This document shows, piece after piece, positions 25,856-35,109 of a DNA stretch of 64,000 nucleotides. Made by a program: the position numbers and the translations under genes. Origin of the DNA: Candidatus Neomarinimicrobiota bacterium (GTDB lineage Bacteria; Fidelibacterota; JAANXI01); the NCBI GenBank assembly GCA_021734025.1, contig JAIPJS010000019.1, forward strand, positions 1 through 64,000, written 5' to 3'. Below the pieces are notes generated by a model. It saw only the letters and a list, made by a program, of their open reading frames with translations, did not search any database and was not told where the DNA came from. Each line of letters starts with the position of its first letter. Positions within the stretch are counted from its first letter, which is position 1.

Positions 25856-26898
25856 GACTGTCCCTCCAGCACCTTGTTAATAATCTCTTCAGTGCTCATT
25901 ACATTGCCGCCCATGCGGCCGTAGAATTCAATCTCCGTTCCCGATGGCGCCGCTAACCGGACGTCGTCTACCATTTGACCGTTGTTCAGCTCCATAACCC
26001 AAAATTTGCTCACCTGGTTCGCATATTCTCGAATATAATCCTTAGGAAACGGGAATAATGTAATCGGACGTAACATCCCGGCTTTCACATCCATTTCGCG
26101 GAGTTTATCCACGGCGGAGTGGATAACCCGGGAGACGATCCCGAATCCAATGAGGATAACATCTGCGTCCTCACACCGGTATTCTTCGACGCGGACCTCT
26201 TCCTCTTCCATCTGCTGATATTTTTTCTGGAGTTTCCGGTTGAGTTCTTCCAGATCATCCGGATCAAGTTCGATGGAAGCGATGAGGTTATCGCTGGTCT
26301 CGGCCGTTCCCTGAACCGCCCAGGACTTCTCTGGGATTTGCCTGTTCGGTTTTGGGAAATCAACCGGTTCCATCATCTGGCCGATGAAACCGTCGGCGAG
26401 AACGTACACCGGATTCCGATATTTATCCGCCAGGTCGAACGCCAGCATTGTCAGGTCGCACATCTCCTGCGCGCTGTTCGGCGCCAGCACCAGCGTTTTA
26501 AAGTTCCCGTGACCGCCACCTTTCACCACTTGATTATAGTCCGACTGTTCCGGTGCAATGTTTCCGAGTCCGGGGCCGCCACGCATGATATCAATGATGA
26601 CCGCGGGTAATTCTGCACCGGCGATATAGGAGACGCCTTCCTGCTTCAGGCTGATGCCCGGGCTGGATGAAGCCGTCATCACCCGTTGGCCTGAAGCAGA
26701 GGCACCGTAGACCATGTTTATTGATGCGACCTCACTTTCGGCCTGCAGAAATGTTCCTCCCACTTCCGGAAAATAGTACGCGGCCGCTTCCGCAATCTCT
26801 GATGCCGGAGTTATAGGATAGCCAAAAAAGGCGTCGCATCCGGCTAGCAGCGCCCCTTTAATAACGGCTTCATTGCCTTTAATCAATAGTTTTGACAT
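25852..26898 (-). CDS. vorB: 2-oxoacid:ferredoxin oxidoreductase alpha subunit (VorB/KorA type)
   Basis: A 348-residue alpha subunit. It starts [20 protein letters not shown], then [31 protein letters not shown] and [19 protein letters not shown], the usual pattern of domains I and II. The short length and the KGNEA opening fit the group named 3-methyl-2-oxobutanoate:ferredoxin oxidoreductase VorB, rather than pyruvate-type enzymes. The nearby leucine dehydrogenase, Ptb and Buk genes favour branched-chain 2-oxoacids. Substrate range may also include 2-oxoglutarate; sequence alone does not settle this. It shares one base with the ferredoxin gene stop and overlaps the fused subunit gene. Confidence 0.88.
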   Translation of the reverse strand: MSKLLIKGNEAVIKGALLAGCDAFFGYPITPASEIAEAAAYYFPEVGGTFLQAESEVASINMVYGASASGQRVMTASSSPGISLKQEGVSYIAGAELPAVIIDIMRGGPGLGNIAPEQSDYNQVVKGGGHGNFKTLVLAPNSAQEMCDLTMLAFDLADKYRNPVYVLADGFIGQMMEPVDFPKPNRQIPEKSWAVQGTAETSDNLIASIELDPDDLEELNRKLQKKYQQMEEEEVRVEEYRCEDADVILIGFGIVSRVIHSAVDKLREMDVKAGMLRPITLFPFPKDYIREYANQVSKFWVMELNNGQMVDDVRLAAPSGTEIEFYGRMGGNVMSTEEIINKVLEGQS

Positions 26899-27155
26899 TA
26901 TGCCGCCTCCGCGCCATGCACTTCAGGATTGTAGCGTTTATACACTTTAATACCGCCCGGCTCCGGACAAACATAATAACAGACACCGCAGCCAGTACAA
27001 CCTTCTCCCTTATAGGTCGACGGGTGATATCCGTGACTGTTCAACTCCGGCGATAGCTCCAGCACGTTCACCGGACACGCATCCACGCAGAGGCTGCAGC
27101 CTTTACACTCCTCCACCCGGAAAAATACCATTCCTCGCGATTTTTTTGCACTCAT
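26898..27155 (-). CDS. 2x[4Fe-4S] ferredoxin subunit of the oxidoreductase (delta)
   Basis: An 85-residue protein with two 4Fe-4S motifs: [12 protein letters not shown] (about residues 18-29) and [12 protein letters not shown] (about 54-65). It passes electrons from the ThDP/Fe-S core to free ferredoxin. It is encoded directly before the alpha subunit (one-base overlap at 26898) and 34 bases after the CoA-transferase gene. Length and order are typical of KorD/VorD subunits. Confidence 0.93.
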   Translation of the reverse strand: MSAKKSRGMVFFRVEECKGCSLCVDACPVNVLELSPELNSHGYHPSTYKGEGCTGCGVCYYVCPEPGGIKVYKRYNPEVHGAEAA

Positions 27156-27189
27156 AGAGTGTCCCCGATATTTTCTGTTAGATTCATTC

Positions 27190-28485
27190 TCAGATATAGT
27201 TAAAGTCTTTGGCCTTTGCGGTCAATTCTTCCCGAAACTGTGGCGCCGCGATTCCGATTAACGCCTTCACCCGCTCCCGGATTGTTCTCCCATGTAGATT
27301 CGCGACACCGTACTCCGTCACTACATAGTGTACGTCTGCGCGTGTTGTCACCACGCCTCCACCGGAATAGAGCTCCGGTACAATTCTGGACACTTTTCCG
27401 TCAGACGCTGTTGCTGGTAAAGCGATAATCGGCTTGCCGCCCTTCGAGTGGGCTGCGCCGCGGATAAAGTCCAGCTGTCCGCCGAAGCCGCTGTAGAACT
27501 TATGTCCCAGTGAATCAGCACAGATCTGACCGGTAAAATCCACCTGTAGCGCCGAATTAATTGCTACCATCTGATTGTTCTGGGCAATCACCGCCGGATC
27601 GTTGACGTAATGGACCGGCCGGAATTCGATCATGGGATTATTGTCCACAAAATTGTACAACGTATGACTGCCCATAAGAAAGGTTGCGATGATCTTCCCC
27701 GGATGGAGCGCCTTCTTTGCACAGGTTACAATCCCCCGCTCGATCAACTCGATAAGCCCGTCGGAAAACATTTCCGTATGCACCCCCAGATCCGCTTTGT
27801 CGTGTAAGTAGGTCAACACAGCCTCCGGAATCCCGCCTATTCCGAGTTGTATTGTGGAACCGTCCTCGATGAGGTCGGCGATGTATTGGGCTATCTTGGC
27901 ATGAGTCTCCGTGTACTCTGCCGGGGGATATTCCTCCAGCGGGTAATCCGTCGGTACGATGTGGTCGATGTTCCGGACGTGGATAAAACTGTCTCCCAAT
28001 GTCCGCGGCATATTCGGATTTACCTCGGCAATAACGGTCTTTGCTGACTCAGCAGCCGGCTTGGTGGCATCCACAGCGACGCCGTAACTGCAAAAGCCAT
28101 GCTCATCCGGCGGCGATACATGAATCATTGCCACATCCAATGAGTAGACGCCCTCTTTGAACAGCGCCGGCGCTTCGTGATAGAAGACCGGTACATAATC
28201 GGCGCGGCCTTCATTTACCGCCTGGCGCACATTGCCACCGATGAAAAATGCGATATGTCGAAAGTGGCCTTCAAATTCCGGGTCAGTATATTTCGCGGGA
28301 CCGAGGGTGGAAAAGTGGATGATCTTCACATCTTCCAGTTCATGTCCGCGGGCAACAAGTGCAGGGATTAATTTTTGCGGAGCTCCGGAACTGATCGGGA
28401 TGAATACATTATCGCCGGACTGGATGATCTTTACTGCATCTTCGGGGGAAGTCTGTTTTGTCTGATAGAGGTCGTGCCAGTGCAT
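27190..28485 (-). CDS. Acetyl-CoA hydrolase/4-hydroxybutyrate CoA-transferase family
   Basis: A 431-residue family I CoA-transferase-like protein. [20 protein letters not shown] leads into [16 protein letters not shown], which contains the catalytic glutamate region. [19 protein letters not shown] and a late [21 protein letters not shown] are also family landmarks. It could move CoA from the acyl-CoA made by the oxidoreductase to acetate or a similar acid, or hydrolyse acetyl-CoA. Placement between alanine dehydrogenase and the VOR genes suggests acyl-CoA handling in amino-acid fermentation. Acceptor and donor are unknown. Confidence 0.88.
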   Translation of the reverse strand: MHWHDLYQTKQTSPEDAVKIIQSGDNVFIPISSGAPQKLIPALVARGHELEDVKIIHFSTLGPAKYTDPEFEGHFRHIAFFIGGNVRQAVNEGRADYVPVFYHEAPALFKEGVYSLDVAMIHVSPPDEHGFCSYGVAVDATKPAAESAKTVIAEVNPNMPRTLGDSFIHVRNIDHIVPTDYPLEEYPPAEYTETHAKIAQYIADLIEDGSTIQLGIGGIPEAVLTYLHDKADLGVHTEMFSDGLIELIERGIVTCAKKALHPGKIIATFLMGSHTLYNFVDNNPMIEFRPVHYVNDPAVIAQNNQMVAINSALQVDFTGQICADSLGHKFYSGFGGQLDFIRGAAHSKGGKPIIALPATASDGKVSRIVPELYSGGGVVTTRADVHYVVTEYGVANLHGRTIRERVKALIGIAAPQFREELTAKAKDFNYI

Positions 28486-28510
28486 ATGGGGGGATTCTGG
28501 CCTTTAGTCG

Positions 28511-29635
28511 TTATTGTCGTAGAAACGGGTTATCGATATCCCGATATTCGATATCGAATTGCTCGGCAGTACGCTTTCTGGTACAGGTGCCTTCATAAAA
28601 ATATATACCTCGCCGGAGGGCATTATCCCGCTCTAGCATATTATTTAAGCCCTGATCCACGATGCCGGTGATAAACGGCAGGCTGGCGTTCGTCAATGCA
28701 TATGTGGCCGTCCGCGCGACATTCGATGGCATATTCGGTACGCAATAGTGAATGACGTCCTCCTCGGTATACGACGGATTTGCCAGTGACGTCGGCCTGC
28801 TGGTCTCCACACATCCGCCCTGATCGATGGAGACATCCACCACCACAGCCCGGCGCTTCATGGATTGCACGTGCTCTCTGGTCACCAGGTGCGGTGTCCG
28901 ATCGCCGTGAATGAGCACTGCACCAATCAAAACATCCGCAAATTCCACCGCCTTCCGAAGATTGCGATCGTTCACAAGCGCTGTAGTGACGCGTTTTCCA
29001 AAGAGGTTCGCGGCTTTGCGCAGTTTCCTCACGTTACTGTCCAGGAGGACCACATGGCCACCGAGCCCCAGTGCTGACTGCGTCGCATTCAGTCCAACCA
29101 CGCCTGCTCCGAGAATGACGACAGCAGCTTCCGGGACGCCCGGGAGTCCGCCGAACAATATGCCGCGCCCGTCCTGTTCATTCTGTAGATAGTGGGCGCC
29201 CACGTGGACGCTCATCTGCCCGGCGATTTCGCTCATGGATGTGAGAATTGGTAGGTCACCGTGGTCATCTTCGATAATCTCGTATCCGATGGCCGTAATA
29301 CGCTTCTCAATCAGGGCATCGATAACTTCCGATGACTCTACGGCCAGGTGATGAAATCCGAACACAATCTGTTCGCGACGCAGGAACCCACAATCTTCGA
29401 TAGTCAGAGGGGAGACTTTCAGAATAAGGTCAGCGCGCTGAAATACCTCTTCTCTGGAATAGACGATGGTCGCGCCTGCCTCTTCATAGTAGGCATTATG
29501 GAAATTGCAATGGATGCCGGCATCTTCTTCCAGGAAAATAGTGTGGTCATTTTTATGGAGGCTACCAACACCTGAGGGCGTCAGTGCCACCCGGTGCTCC
29601 TGGTTGGCGTGATCCCGGATAATTCCAATGTTCAT
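28511..29635 (-). CDS. ald: Alanine dehydrogenase
   Basis: A 374-residue NAD-dependent enzyme that turns alanine into pyruvate plus ammonia. The start at ATG 29635 (MNIGIIRDHANQEHRVALTP) has AGGAGG just upstream; a longer frame adds 14 unlikely residues. Key features are the Arg/Lys substrate residues in the first 75 positions, EIAGQMSVHVGAHYLQ, and the NAD motif VVILGAGVVGLNATQSALGL. The AlaDH/PNT-type C-terminus (CVPNMPSNVARTATYALTNA) is present. It opens the ald-CoA-transferase-VOR operon. A sigma-54-like -24/-12 pair lies 47 bases upstream. Confidence 0.93.
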   Translation of the reverse strand: MNIGIIRDHANQEHRVALTPSGVGSLHKNDHTIFLEEDAGIHCNFHNAYYEEAGATIVYSREEVFQRADLILKVSPLTIEDCGFLRREQIVFGFHHLAVESSEVIDALIEKRITAIGYEIIEDDHGDLPILTSMSEIAGQMSVHVGAHYLQNEQDGRGILFGGLPGVPEAAVVILGAGVVGLNATQSALGLGGHVVLLDSNVRKLRKAANLFGKRVTTALVNDRNLRKAVEFADVLIGAVLIHGDRTPHLVTREHVQSMKRRAVVVDVSIDQGGCVETSRPTSLANPSYTEEDVIHYCVPNMPSNVARTATYALTNASLPFITGIVDQGLNNMLERDNALRRGIYFYEGTCTRKRTAEQFDIEYRDIDNPFLRQ

Positions 29636-30152
29636 ACTTTCCTCCTGTGACGGGCACGGTGATAGTCTGTTAAACAATATTACAAGGTTTGTGCCAGTAT
29701 CACGAATGCGGCAATGCCGGTATCTACATGGGATTGGGCTATTTTTCGCTTCCCAGAATTGAGAAGGGATGTGACTGATTTTATCACGTTAAAGCAGTAA
29801 AAAATGTGTTAAAGTGTTTTCGTGTTACTGTTGTTATAGTTGAATAGGGTCAAGAGTCTTGAGTCCATCGTCCGGTGTCTGGAACGCTTCGCGTGTTGGT
29901 AGTTACCTCTTTAGCCGCGTTTTTGTTGGTTTCTGATTGTTGGTAGTTGGTTGTTAGTTGTTGTATTTCATAAGCATTCAATTTTCCCCTCTGAAACCAT
30001 TCTACCTTCCCGACAACAAACAACCAACTACGAACCACCAACAGTTTTCCCATTCTCCTTTCTCCCTTTTCCATTCTCCCTCAATTAATAACCTGATTAG
30101 GAATAAGAGAAAGTTTGAGAAAAATTACGAAACAATGCCGTCACCCTATACC
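29636..30152. other. Gap with ald promoter and mixed repeats
   Basis: A sigma-54-like box lies at 29682-29696. Further on are a family A repeat (29804-29841), a family B pair (29922-29964 and inverted at 30012-30046), a CATTCTCC-rich stretch (30046-30085, family D) and a TATACCC array (30142-30174) that overlaps the methyltransferase stop codon. No ORF is supported. Confidence 0.7.
29682..29696 (-). promoter_or_regulatory. Sigma-54-like promoter, TGGCAC-N5-TTGT, for the ald-VOR operon
   Basis: Minus strand, TGGCACAAACCTTGT. The -24 element is perfect and the spacing is correct; the -12 element has TTGT where the consensus is TTGC. It ends 47 bases before ATG 29635, a sensible leader length. 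It needs an NtrC-type activator, and one is encoded at 45628-46977. Confidence 0.5.
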
Positions 30153-31118
30153 CTATTCCTTATACCCAATAACCACCTCAGTATGATTTTCAATTGTCCG
30201 GTAATCGGGATTTTCGAACCCAGTCTCTCGGAGCCATTTCTGCGTCTCATCCACGGTATACGTCCCGCCTTCCAGGTTGTTGACTAGCATGTGGAGTCCG
30301 AAAATTACTGCTCCCTTTGGAACGGTCCCGGTCTCATCCAGGTAGCGATCTCTGATGATGAGTTCGCCACCAGAAGCCAATGCTTCCGCTATTCGGCGCA
30401 GCAGGATTTTATTCCGTTCCGGTGAATGGGAATGGATGATGTTCGAGAGAAATACCAGATCATAGGATCCACCAAGGTCATCGAGAAAGAAATCACCGCT
30501 GCGATAATCGAGGTTTTGCGGTGGAGATTCGAATTCTTTGGCTATTTCAATCGCGTCAGGCAGATCAAACAGCGTTACGGCTGCCTGCGGATATTCTCTG
30601 GCAAAAGCTCTGGCGTAGGTACCCGGTCCGCCTCCACAGTCCAGAATCCGGGCGTTTGGCTTTACCTCTAACTGACGTACAACTTCCGGTGCCTGTTCTT
30701 CCTGGTAATCGTGCATGGCAAGAATAAAAGTGCGATACCGCTCCGGATCGTCGAAGACCCGTTTACGCTCAGGGAGTTCACCGGTTTTCACAATCTCCGG
30801 GAGATCACTCCAGTTTTTCCAGCTCTGTCCACTGTGCAGCAGGCTCTCCAGCTGTGACTCCGGGCTGGATTCGGTGAGGTATCGGCGGCTCAATTCGGTA
30901 TGCCGGAATTTCCCGTTGTCTTTCTGCAGAATTTCCATGGCCACCAAAGCATTCAGAAGCCGTTCTGTGCCCCGGGAATCCGTTTCGGCACTTTCTGCTA
31001 TGTTTTTAGCAGTGTTACCATCTTTGATAAAATCGAAAAGTCGCCAGTGCAGGGCGGTATAAATAATTCGCGATTCCCGAAATGCGGAAATTTTAGATCG
31101 CAACTGTTCCAAATCCAT
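30153..31118 (-). CDS. SAM-dependent O-methyltransferase (acetylserotonin-type)
   Basis: About 321 residues from ATG 31118, preceded by AGGAAGGGAG; a GTG 24 bases upstream is less likely. The N-terminus is a winged-helix dimerisation domain (ALHWRLFDFIKDGNTAKNIA, LLNALVAMEILQK). The C-terminal Rossmann domain binds S-adenosylmethionine (RILDCGGGPGTYARAFA). It belongs to the plant/bacterial O-methyltransferase family (methyltransf_2 with dimerization2). Its substrate is unknown. The last six codons and the stop lie inside a TATACCC repeat array. Confidence 0.85.
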   Translation of the reverse strand: MDLEQLRSKISAFRESRIIYTALHWRLFDFIKDGNTAKNIAESAETDSRGTERLLNALVAMEILQKDNGKFRHTELSRRYLTESSPESQLESLLHSGQSWKNWSDLPEIVKTGELPERKRVFDDPERYRTFILAMHDYQEEQAPEVVRQLEVKPNARILDCGGGPGTYARAFAREYPQAAVTLFDLPDAIEIAKEFESPPQNLDYRSGDFFLDDLGGSYDLVFLSNIIHSHSPERNKILLRRIAEALASGGELIIRDRYLDETGTVPKGAVIFGLHMLVNNLEGGTYTVDETQKWLRETGFENPDYRTIENHTEVVIGYKE

Positions 31119-31235
31119 GGATAACTCCCTTCCTGAATTCACGGTGACTATAATAATCTACTTGTTCGAATATTTTTTCCAAACAGCTATGACTTTTTCT
31201 TCGGGCTTGAGTGCATATTTCTTATATTCCTCACC

Positions 31236-31700
31236 ATGTTTTGGAAAAAGCCAGATACCAACAAGCCCGCGATATTGGTTGTTTGTACCGGAAACAGCTG
31301 CCGGAGCCAAATTGCCGAAGGCTTACTTCGGGAAAAATATGCAGACAAAGCGCGAATTTATAGCGCCGGCAGTAACCCCTCCGGTGTAGTCCATCCCATG
31401 GCTATCGATGTGATGAAGGAAATCGGTATTAATATCCGGCGTCAAAAATCCCAGCACTGGAACGAGCTGAAGGTGAACGATTTTGACCTGATTATTACCG
31501 TGTGTGACAATGCCGACGAACGATGCCCGCTTGTCCCCACGGAGAAGGGTGAACGGATGCACATCCCGTTTCCGGATCCGATTCATGTGAAGGGTTCCAC
31601 AGAACACATCCGTCAGGCGTTCCGGGAAACCCGGGAGCGGATTATTGAAGAGCTAGTGCCGGAAGTGGAGCAGTGGTTGGCAGATTACAAAGAAAAATAA
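31236..31700 (+). CDS. arsC: Arsenate reductase-like low-molecular-weight phosphatase fold protein
   Basis: A 154-residue LMW-PTPase-fold protein with the P-loop VCTGNSCRSQIAEGLL (CX5R; about residues 16-31). It has two further cysteines in TVCDNADERCP, matching the Cys82/Cys89 pair used by thioredoxin-coupled arsenate reductases. It therefore probably reduces arsenate to arsenite, though some homologues act on other substrates. No arsB/arsR genes are next to it. It is a single gene, divergent from the methyltransferase gene. Confidence 0.85.
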   Translation: MFWKKPDTNKPAILVVCTGNSCRSQIAEGLLREKYADKARIYSAGSNPSGVVHPMAIDVMKEIGINIRRQKSQHWNELKVNDFDLIITVCDNADERCPLVPTEKGERMHIPFPDPIHVKGSTEHIRQAFRETRERIIEELVPEVEQWLADYKEK

Positions 31701-31962
31701 TTTTCTACTTGGTATTCGGAATTAATAACACGCATACTTCCAAGTATCACTTTAGACATCTAAAATTTTTTAGATACTTTTGTTAGTCTTACTTATATAG
31801 AACACTTGGACATTAAGAGTCCTCAAAAGAACTACCCGAGGCAGAGCATCCGCCCATCCACTGTGATTCCGCACCCCAAAATCACCTAAGAGCGTCATCA
31901 TCCTTTAGCTCATCCAACCTCTGTTCTTGCGCGCCGAACAATCCCAGGAATCGCCCCGGTAG

Positions 31963-31982
31963 GGACGCTATTCATAGCGTCC
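31963..31982. repeat. Palindromic element GGACGCTAT-TC-ATAGCGTCC
   Basis: A perfect 9-base stem with a 2-base loop, the same architecture as the CCCCGGGCT elements but with a different stem. Confidence 0.8.
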
Positions 31983-32137
31983 GAAGATTCGATGGTCCGG
32001 CTCAGGATCCCTCCCCCATTGGACGCGAACCGCCTACCTACCGTGTCTCTAAGTGACTCCGAAACAGAGACCTCGGGAATTTTTTAATTAGAAAGTATCA
32101 GCGGGATAACAAAATTACTTCTTTGAATAATCATTGC

Positions 32138-32157
32138 CCCCGGGCTGAAGCCCGGGG
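32138..32157. repeat. Palindromic element CCCCGGGCT-GA-AGCCCGGGG
   Basis: A second copy of the 23091-23110 element, with loop GA, followed by CTA. It lies 19 bases downstream of the ptb stop; no T-run, so not a normal terminator. Confidence 0.85.
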
Positions 32158-32176
32158 CTAGTCAAAAAAACACTTA

Positions 32177-33064
32177 TTACGACACCGCAACTGCCAGCGC
32201 AATACTCAAATATTTCCCTCGCGCCGTATCCGATCGACTGGGAATCAATACCGGATTGCTGGCCCCCATGATGATATGCGCCGCCTCTTTCCCGGCGATG
32301 TATTGGGTGCTCTTTGCCACCATATTTGCCACCTCGATGTTCGGCATTACTAAAATATCCGCAGAGCCGTTCAATGGTGACTCAACACCCTTGATTGCCA
32401 GCGCTTCCTGGGACAGAGCCAGATCCAGCGCCAACGGCCCGTCCACGATACATCCGGTGAGTTCGCCCTCCCGGTTGCGTCGAGTTAATTCGGCGGCATC
32501 CACAGTGGCCTGCATTTTTTCGTTTACATTTTCGATGGCGGCACAGACGGCCACTTTCGGCTCCTCGTATCCCAGGGAATGGTAAAGTCTGACGGCATTT
32601 TCTATGAGGCGTTGCTTTTGGTCGACATCCGGATAGAGTACGACGCCGCCGTCAGTGATAGTGACTATTCGGTCATCGGTTTCGAACAGGAAGCAGTCAC
32701 TAAGTAGATCAAAATCCCGGATACCGGCTTTCTTGTTTAGTACGGCCTTCATCAGCAGTTCGGTTGATACACTCCCCTTCAGGAGAATATCTCCCTCGCC
32801 ATTCATGATTAGCGAAACGGCAGTGTCTGCGATACTCCTGTCATCCTCCTCCGTGAAAGTCAATACAAACGCTTCCGCCGGAAAGTGCGGCAGTGCCTGC
32901 TCAACGTCTTTTTCATTTCCGATCAGTATCGGTACTGAAAATTCCTCCTCTGCCGCGTGGCGGACAGCTTCGACGACTGCCTTATTTCCACAGCCGGCAA
33001 TTACGACACGCTTAGCTTCTCCTGACCTAGCTACTGATACGAGCTCTGCAAAGCTACGAATCAT
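32177..33064 (-). CDS. ptb: Phosphate butyryltransferase-like phosphate acyltransferase
   Basis: A 295-residue protein from ATG 33064, which overlaps the buk stop (ATGA). It has the phosphotransacetylase-superfamily core: GDILLKGSVSTELLMKAVL (about residues 81-99), ITDGGVVLYPDVDQKQRLIE, DGPLALDLALSQEAL and ADILVMPNIEVANMVAKS. The length fits Ptb rather than Pta (about 330 or more residues). It exchanges CoA for phosphate on butyryl-CoA or branched acyl-CoA (isovaleryl-, isobutyryl-CoA). Coupled with Buk it recovers ATP. Confidence 0.9.
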   Translation of the reverse strand: MIRSFAELVSVARSGEAKRVVIAGCGNKAVVEAVRHAAEEEFSVPILIGNEKDVEQALPHFPAEAFVLTFTEEDDRSIADTAVSLIMNGEGDILLKGSVSTELLMKAVLNKKAGIRDFDLLSDCFLFETDDRIVTITDGGVVLYPDVDQKQRLIENAVRLYHSLGYEEPKVAVCAAIENVNEKMQATVDAAELTRRNREGELTGCIVDGPLALDLALSQEALAIKGVESPLNGSADILVMPNIEVANMVAKSTQYIAGKEAAHIIMGASNPVLIPSRSDTARGKYLSIALAVAVS

Positions 33065-34155
33065 TTCGGTGTTTCTCCTGAGGGATAATGCTTTGGGCCG
33101 TCCTTTCCGGTCAACACGCGGTACACCCCATTGGCCAGCGCCTCCATTTCGTATTCTCCGGCCATCACGGTGACAGGGGCAATCCACTCAGTCCGCTTTA
33201 TGATTTGCTGGACAAGCGCTGGCAATTTCGCCAGCCCGCCGGTGAGAATAATGCTGTCCACATTACCACAAAGTACCGAACTCATTGCTGCAATCTCTTT
33301 GGCAACCTGATACGCCATCGCGCAGATGATCTGCTCGGTTTCCGAATCGCCATTTTCAATCCGTTGCTGTATTTCCTTTCCGTCCGCGATCCCGAGATAC
33401 CCCAATAATCCGCTTTTTTTCAACAGTTCATTGCGAACTTCATTTATAGTAAATTCGCTGTTAACTATCCATTCGCCCAGGGTTACCGGTGGAAGTGTTC
33501 CGGAGCGGGTCGTGGAAAACGGCCCTTCGTTATTGGCATCGTTTACATCGATAATTCGTCCACCGTCGACCGGGGCCACCGAAATGCCCCCTCCAAGATG
33601 AGCGATAACGAACTTTGATTCAACAGGATTCAAACCGGCTGATTCTGATGCTTTGCAGGCGACATAGTGCAGGTTCAGCGCGTGACTCAATCCACGGCGT
33701 TCGATAGCCGGATGTCCCGAAATCCGCGCGATATCCTCCATTTCATCCGTACTAACCGGGTCGACGATGAACGCCCTGGTGTCGTACTGCTGTGCAATGT
33801 GTTCAGCCAGTGCGCACCCCAAATTGGACGCGTGCTCACCCTGATATCCAACTTCTGCATCTTTGACGATATCCGCATTCACCTCGTAGACTCCGCCAGG
33901 AACTGGTCTGAGCAAACCTCCCCTCCCTGCAACGCCATCTAACGATTCACCTTCAGACAAGGTCTCTGAGAGGAATGCTTCTATCGCTGCCAGTCGGAAG
34001 TCCAGTTGGCTCCAGATCGAGTCGAATTTGTTCAACTCTTCCGGTGAATGCTCCAAATTCTGCCGAGTGGTTCCCTCGGTATCCTGGAATAATGCAACTT
34101 TGGTTGATGTGGAGCCCGGATTAATCGCCAGGATCTTCAACGGAGATTTTTTCAT
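33061..34155 (-). CDS. buk: Butyrate/branched-chain fatty acid kinase
   Basis: A 364-residue kinase of the acetokinase superfamily. It opens with ILAINPGSTSTKVALFQD (phosphate-binding loop), then HLGGGISVAPVDGGRIIDVN (adenosine motif) and ILTGGLAKLPALVQQI near the C-terminus. It makes ATP from acyl-phosphate (butyryl-, isobutyryl- or isovaleryl-phosphate). The stop overlaps the ptb start. It probably supplies substrate-level ATP from 2-oxoacids degraded by the VOR enzyme. Confidence 0.93.
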   Translation of the reverse strand: MKKSPLKILAINPGSTSTKVALFQDTEGTTRQNLEHSPEELNKFDSIWSQLDFRLAAIEAFLSETLSEGESLDGVAGRGGLLRPVPGGVYEVNADIVKDAEVGYQGEHASNLGCALAEHIAQQYDTRAFIVDPVSTDEMEDIARISGHPAIERRGLSHALNLHYVACKASESAGLNPVESKFVIAHLGGGISVAPVDGGRIIDVNDANNEGPFSTTRSGTLPPVTLGEWIVNSEFTINEVRNELLKKSGLLGYLGIADGKEIQQRIENGDSETEQIICAMAYQVAKEIAAMSSVLCGNVDSIILTGGLAKLPALVQQIIKRTEWIAPVTVMAGEYEMEALANGVYRVLTGKDGPKHYPSGETPK

Positions 34156-34285
34156 ATGACGATCCGTTCGGAATAGAGTTCGAGTGCTACGTTCAAGTGG
34201 TAAAATGAAATTACGATATCACATCATAGAAAAACAGATTTTTACACAAAATTTTTACTATTCTATAAAATATTTTCTCAGCGCG

Positions 34286-34810
34286 TTACCCAGGCAAGGG
34301 TGTCTCTCTTCTCCTGCACAAGCGGATTACCTCTGCCGGACCGTCCTCCTGCAGAAAGACTTTTACGACTTTTGAAACTACGCGATGTATCGGTGGACTG
34401 AGCTGCTCACCGAAGGAAGTGTCAGCAGGCTCAATTCCGACGATAGAGAACGATGTCTCGCCGAGGAGGGGGTTCATCAAAGGGAGCAATGCAAGTGCCT
34501 CGCATGCCGAAATCTGGTGGGCCGAACCACTTAAGGAGTAACTCTCCAGGTGATCCGGGGTAAACCAATGAATCGTCCCAGGTGACACTCCGCATCGAAC
34601 GGCATCAATCACTATAATGTGGAGGTACTTTTTTTTCACCGTTGCCAGGGTGAGAAGGTCCGTGCCGCAATAGCGTAAATCGTAGGGGAAATCTTGGTGT
34701 TGTTCCAACGATTCTACCACCCGGATCCCGACCCCATCATCGCCCATGAGGGTATTACCCGCCCCGGCGATAAGGTAACGGCCGTGTTGATGTGTTTGGG
34801 TGTTTCCCAT
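34286..34810 (-). CDS. NiFe hydrogenase maturation protease
   Basis: A 174-residue endopeptidase of the HyaD/HycI/HybD family. AGAGNTLMGDDGVGIRVVE (about residues 16-34) has the nickel-ligand acidic residue, VIDAVRCGVSPGTIH is the second conserved acid region, and SAHQISACEALAL carries the third nickel ligand. It cuts the C-terminal tail of the large subunit after the Ni-Fe site is built. It sits between buk and hydA on the same strand and is the likely processing enzyme for HydA, whose tail ends LVDVMFRDEREGV. Confidence 0.92.
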   Translation of the reverse strand: MGNTQTHQHGRYLIAGAGNTLMGDDGVGIRVVESLEQHQDFPYDLRYCGTDLLTLATVKKKYLHIIVIDAVRCGVSPGTIHWFTPDHLESYSLSGSAHQISACEALALLPLMNPLLGETSFSIVGIEPADTSFGEQLSPPIHRVVSKVVKVFLQEDGPAEVIRLCRRRETPLPG

Positions 34811-35109
34811 AGGGATCTCTTTGAGACAGGTGCTCCTGTAACAGCGTGTTCTTGTGTTTCCACCTCCGGCGGAGTGTTACTGTGTTATAGTGTTTAAGTG
34901 TTCAAGTGTTCGGGTTAAAACTGTGTTAAAGTGTTATTGTGTTACGGTGTTATCGTTAATACGGTCAAGCGTGGTGTGTCCACAGTTTTGGGTCACTGGT
35001 TTTTGGTCCCGCCTGATATTTCCAGTTTCCTTCAGTTTTACCACTTCTGCCTTTTTCATTCTGCCCAAACACCGCTAAAGCGGTTACTACCAACAGGTTG
35101 TTCCCTACC
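34811..35109. other. Repeat-rich gap before hydA 3' end
   Basis: It contains a family A array (34873-34955: GTGTTACTGTGTTATAGTG, GTTCAAGTGTTC), a D-like CTTTTTCATTCTGCC stretch (35047-35066), a hairpin ACCGCT-AA-AGCGGT followed by TACTACCAACAGG (35071-35084), and TATACC units (35106-35121) that include the hydA stop. It separates the hyd operon from the protease-buk-ptb operon; no promoter was assigned. Confidence 0.65.
35071..35084. repeat. Hairpin ACCGCT-AA-AGCGGT with shared tail TACTACCAAC
   Basis: It is shared with 47842-47855 (CCCGCT-AA-AGCGGG), and both are followed by (G/T)ACTACCAACA. This makes it a second REP-like family with a conserved tail. Confidence 0.75.

Larger units (their letters stand above)
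31701..32176. other. 476-base gene-free stretch with two perfect palindromes
   Basis: No ORF with protein-like features was found. It contains GGACGCTAT-TC-ATAGCGTCC at 31963-31982 and CCCCGGGCT-GA-AGCCCGGGG at 32138-32157. The middle part (31810-31960) is unique-looking sequence in which I recognise nothing. Confidence 0.55.
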
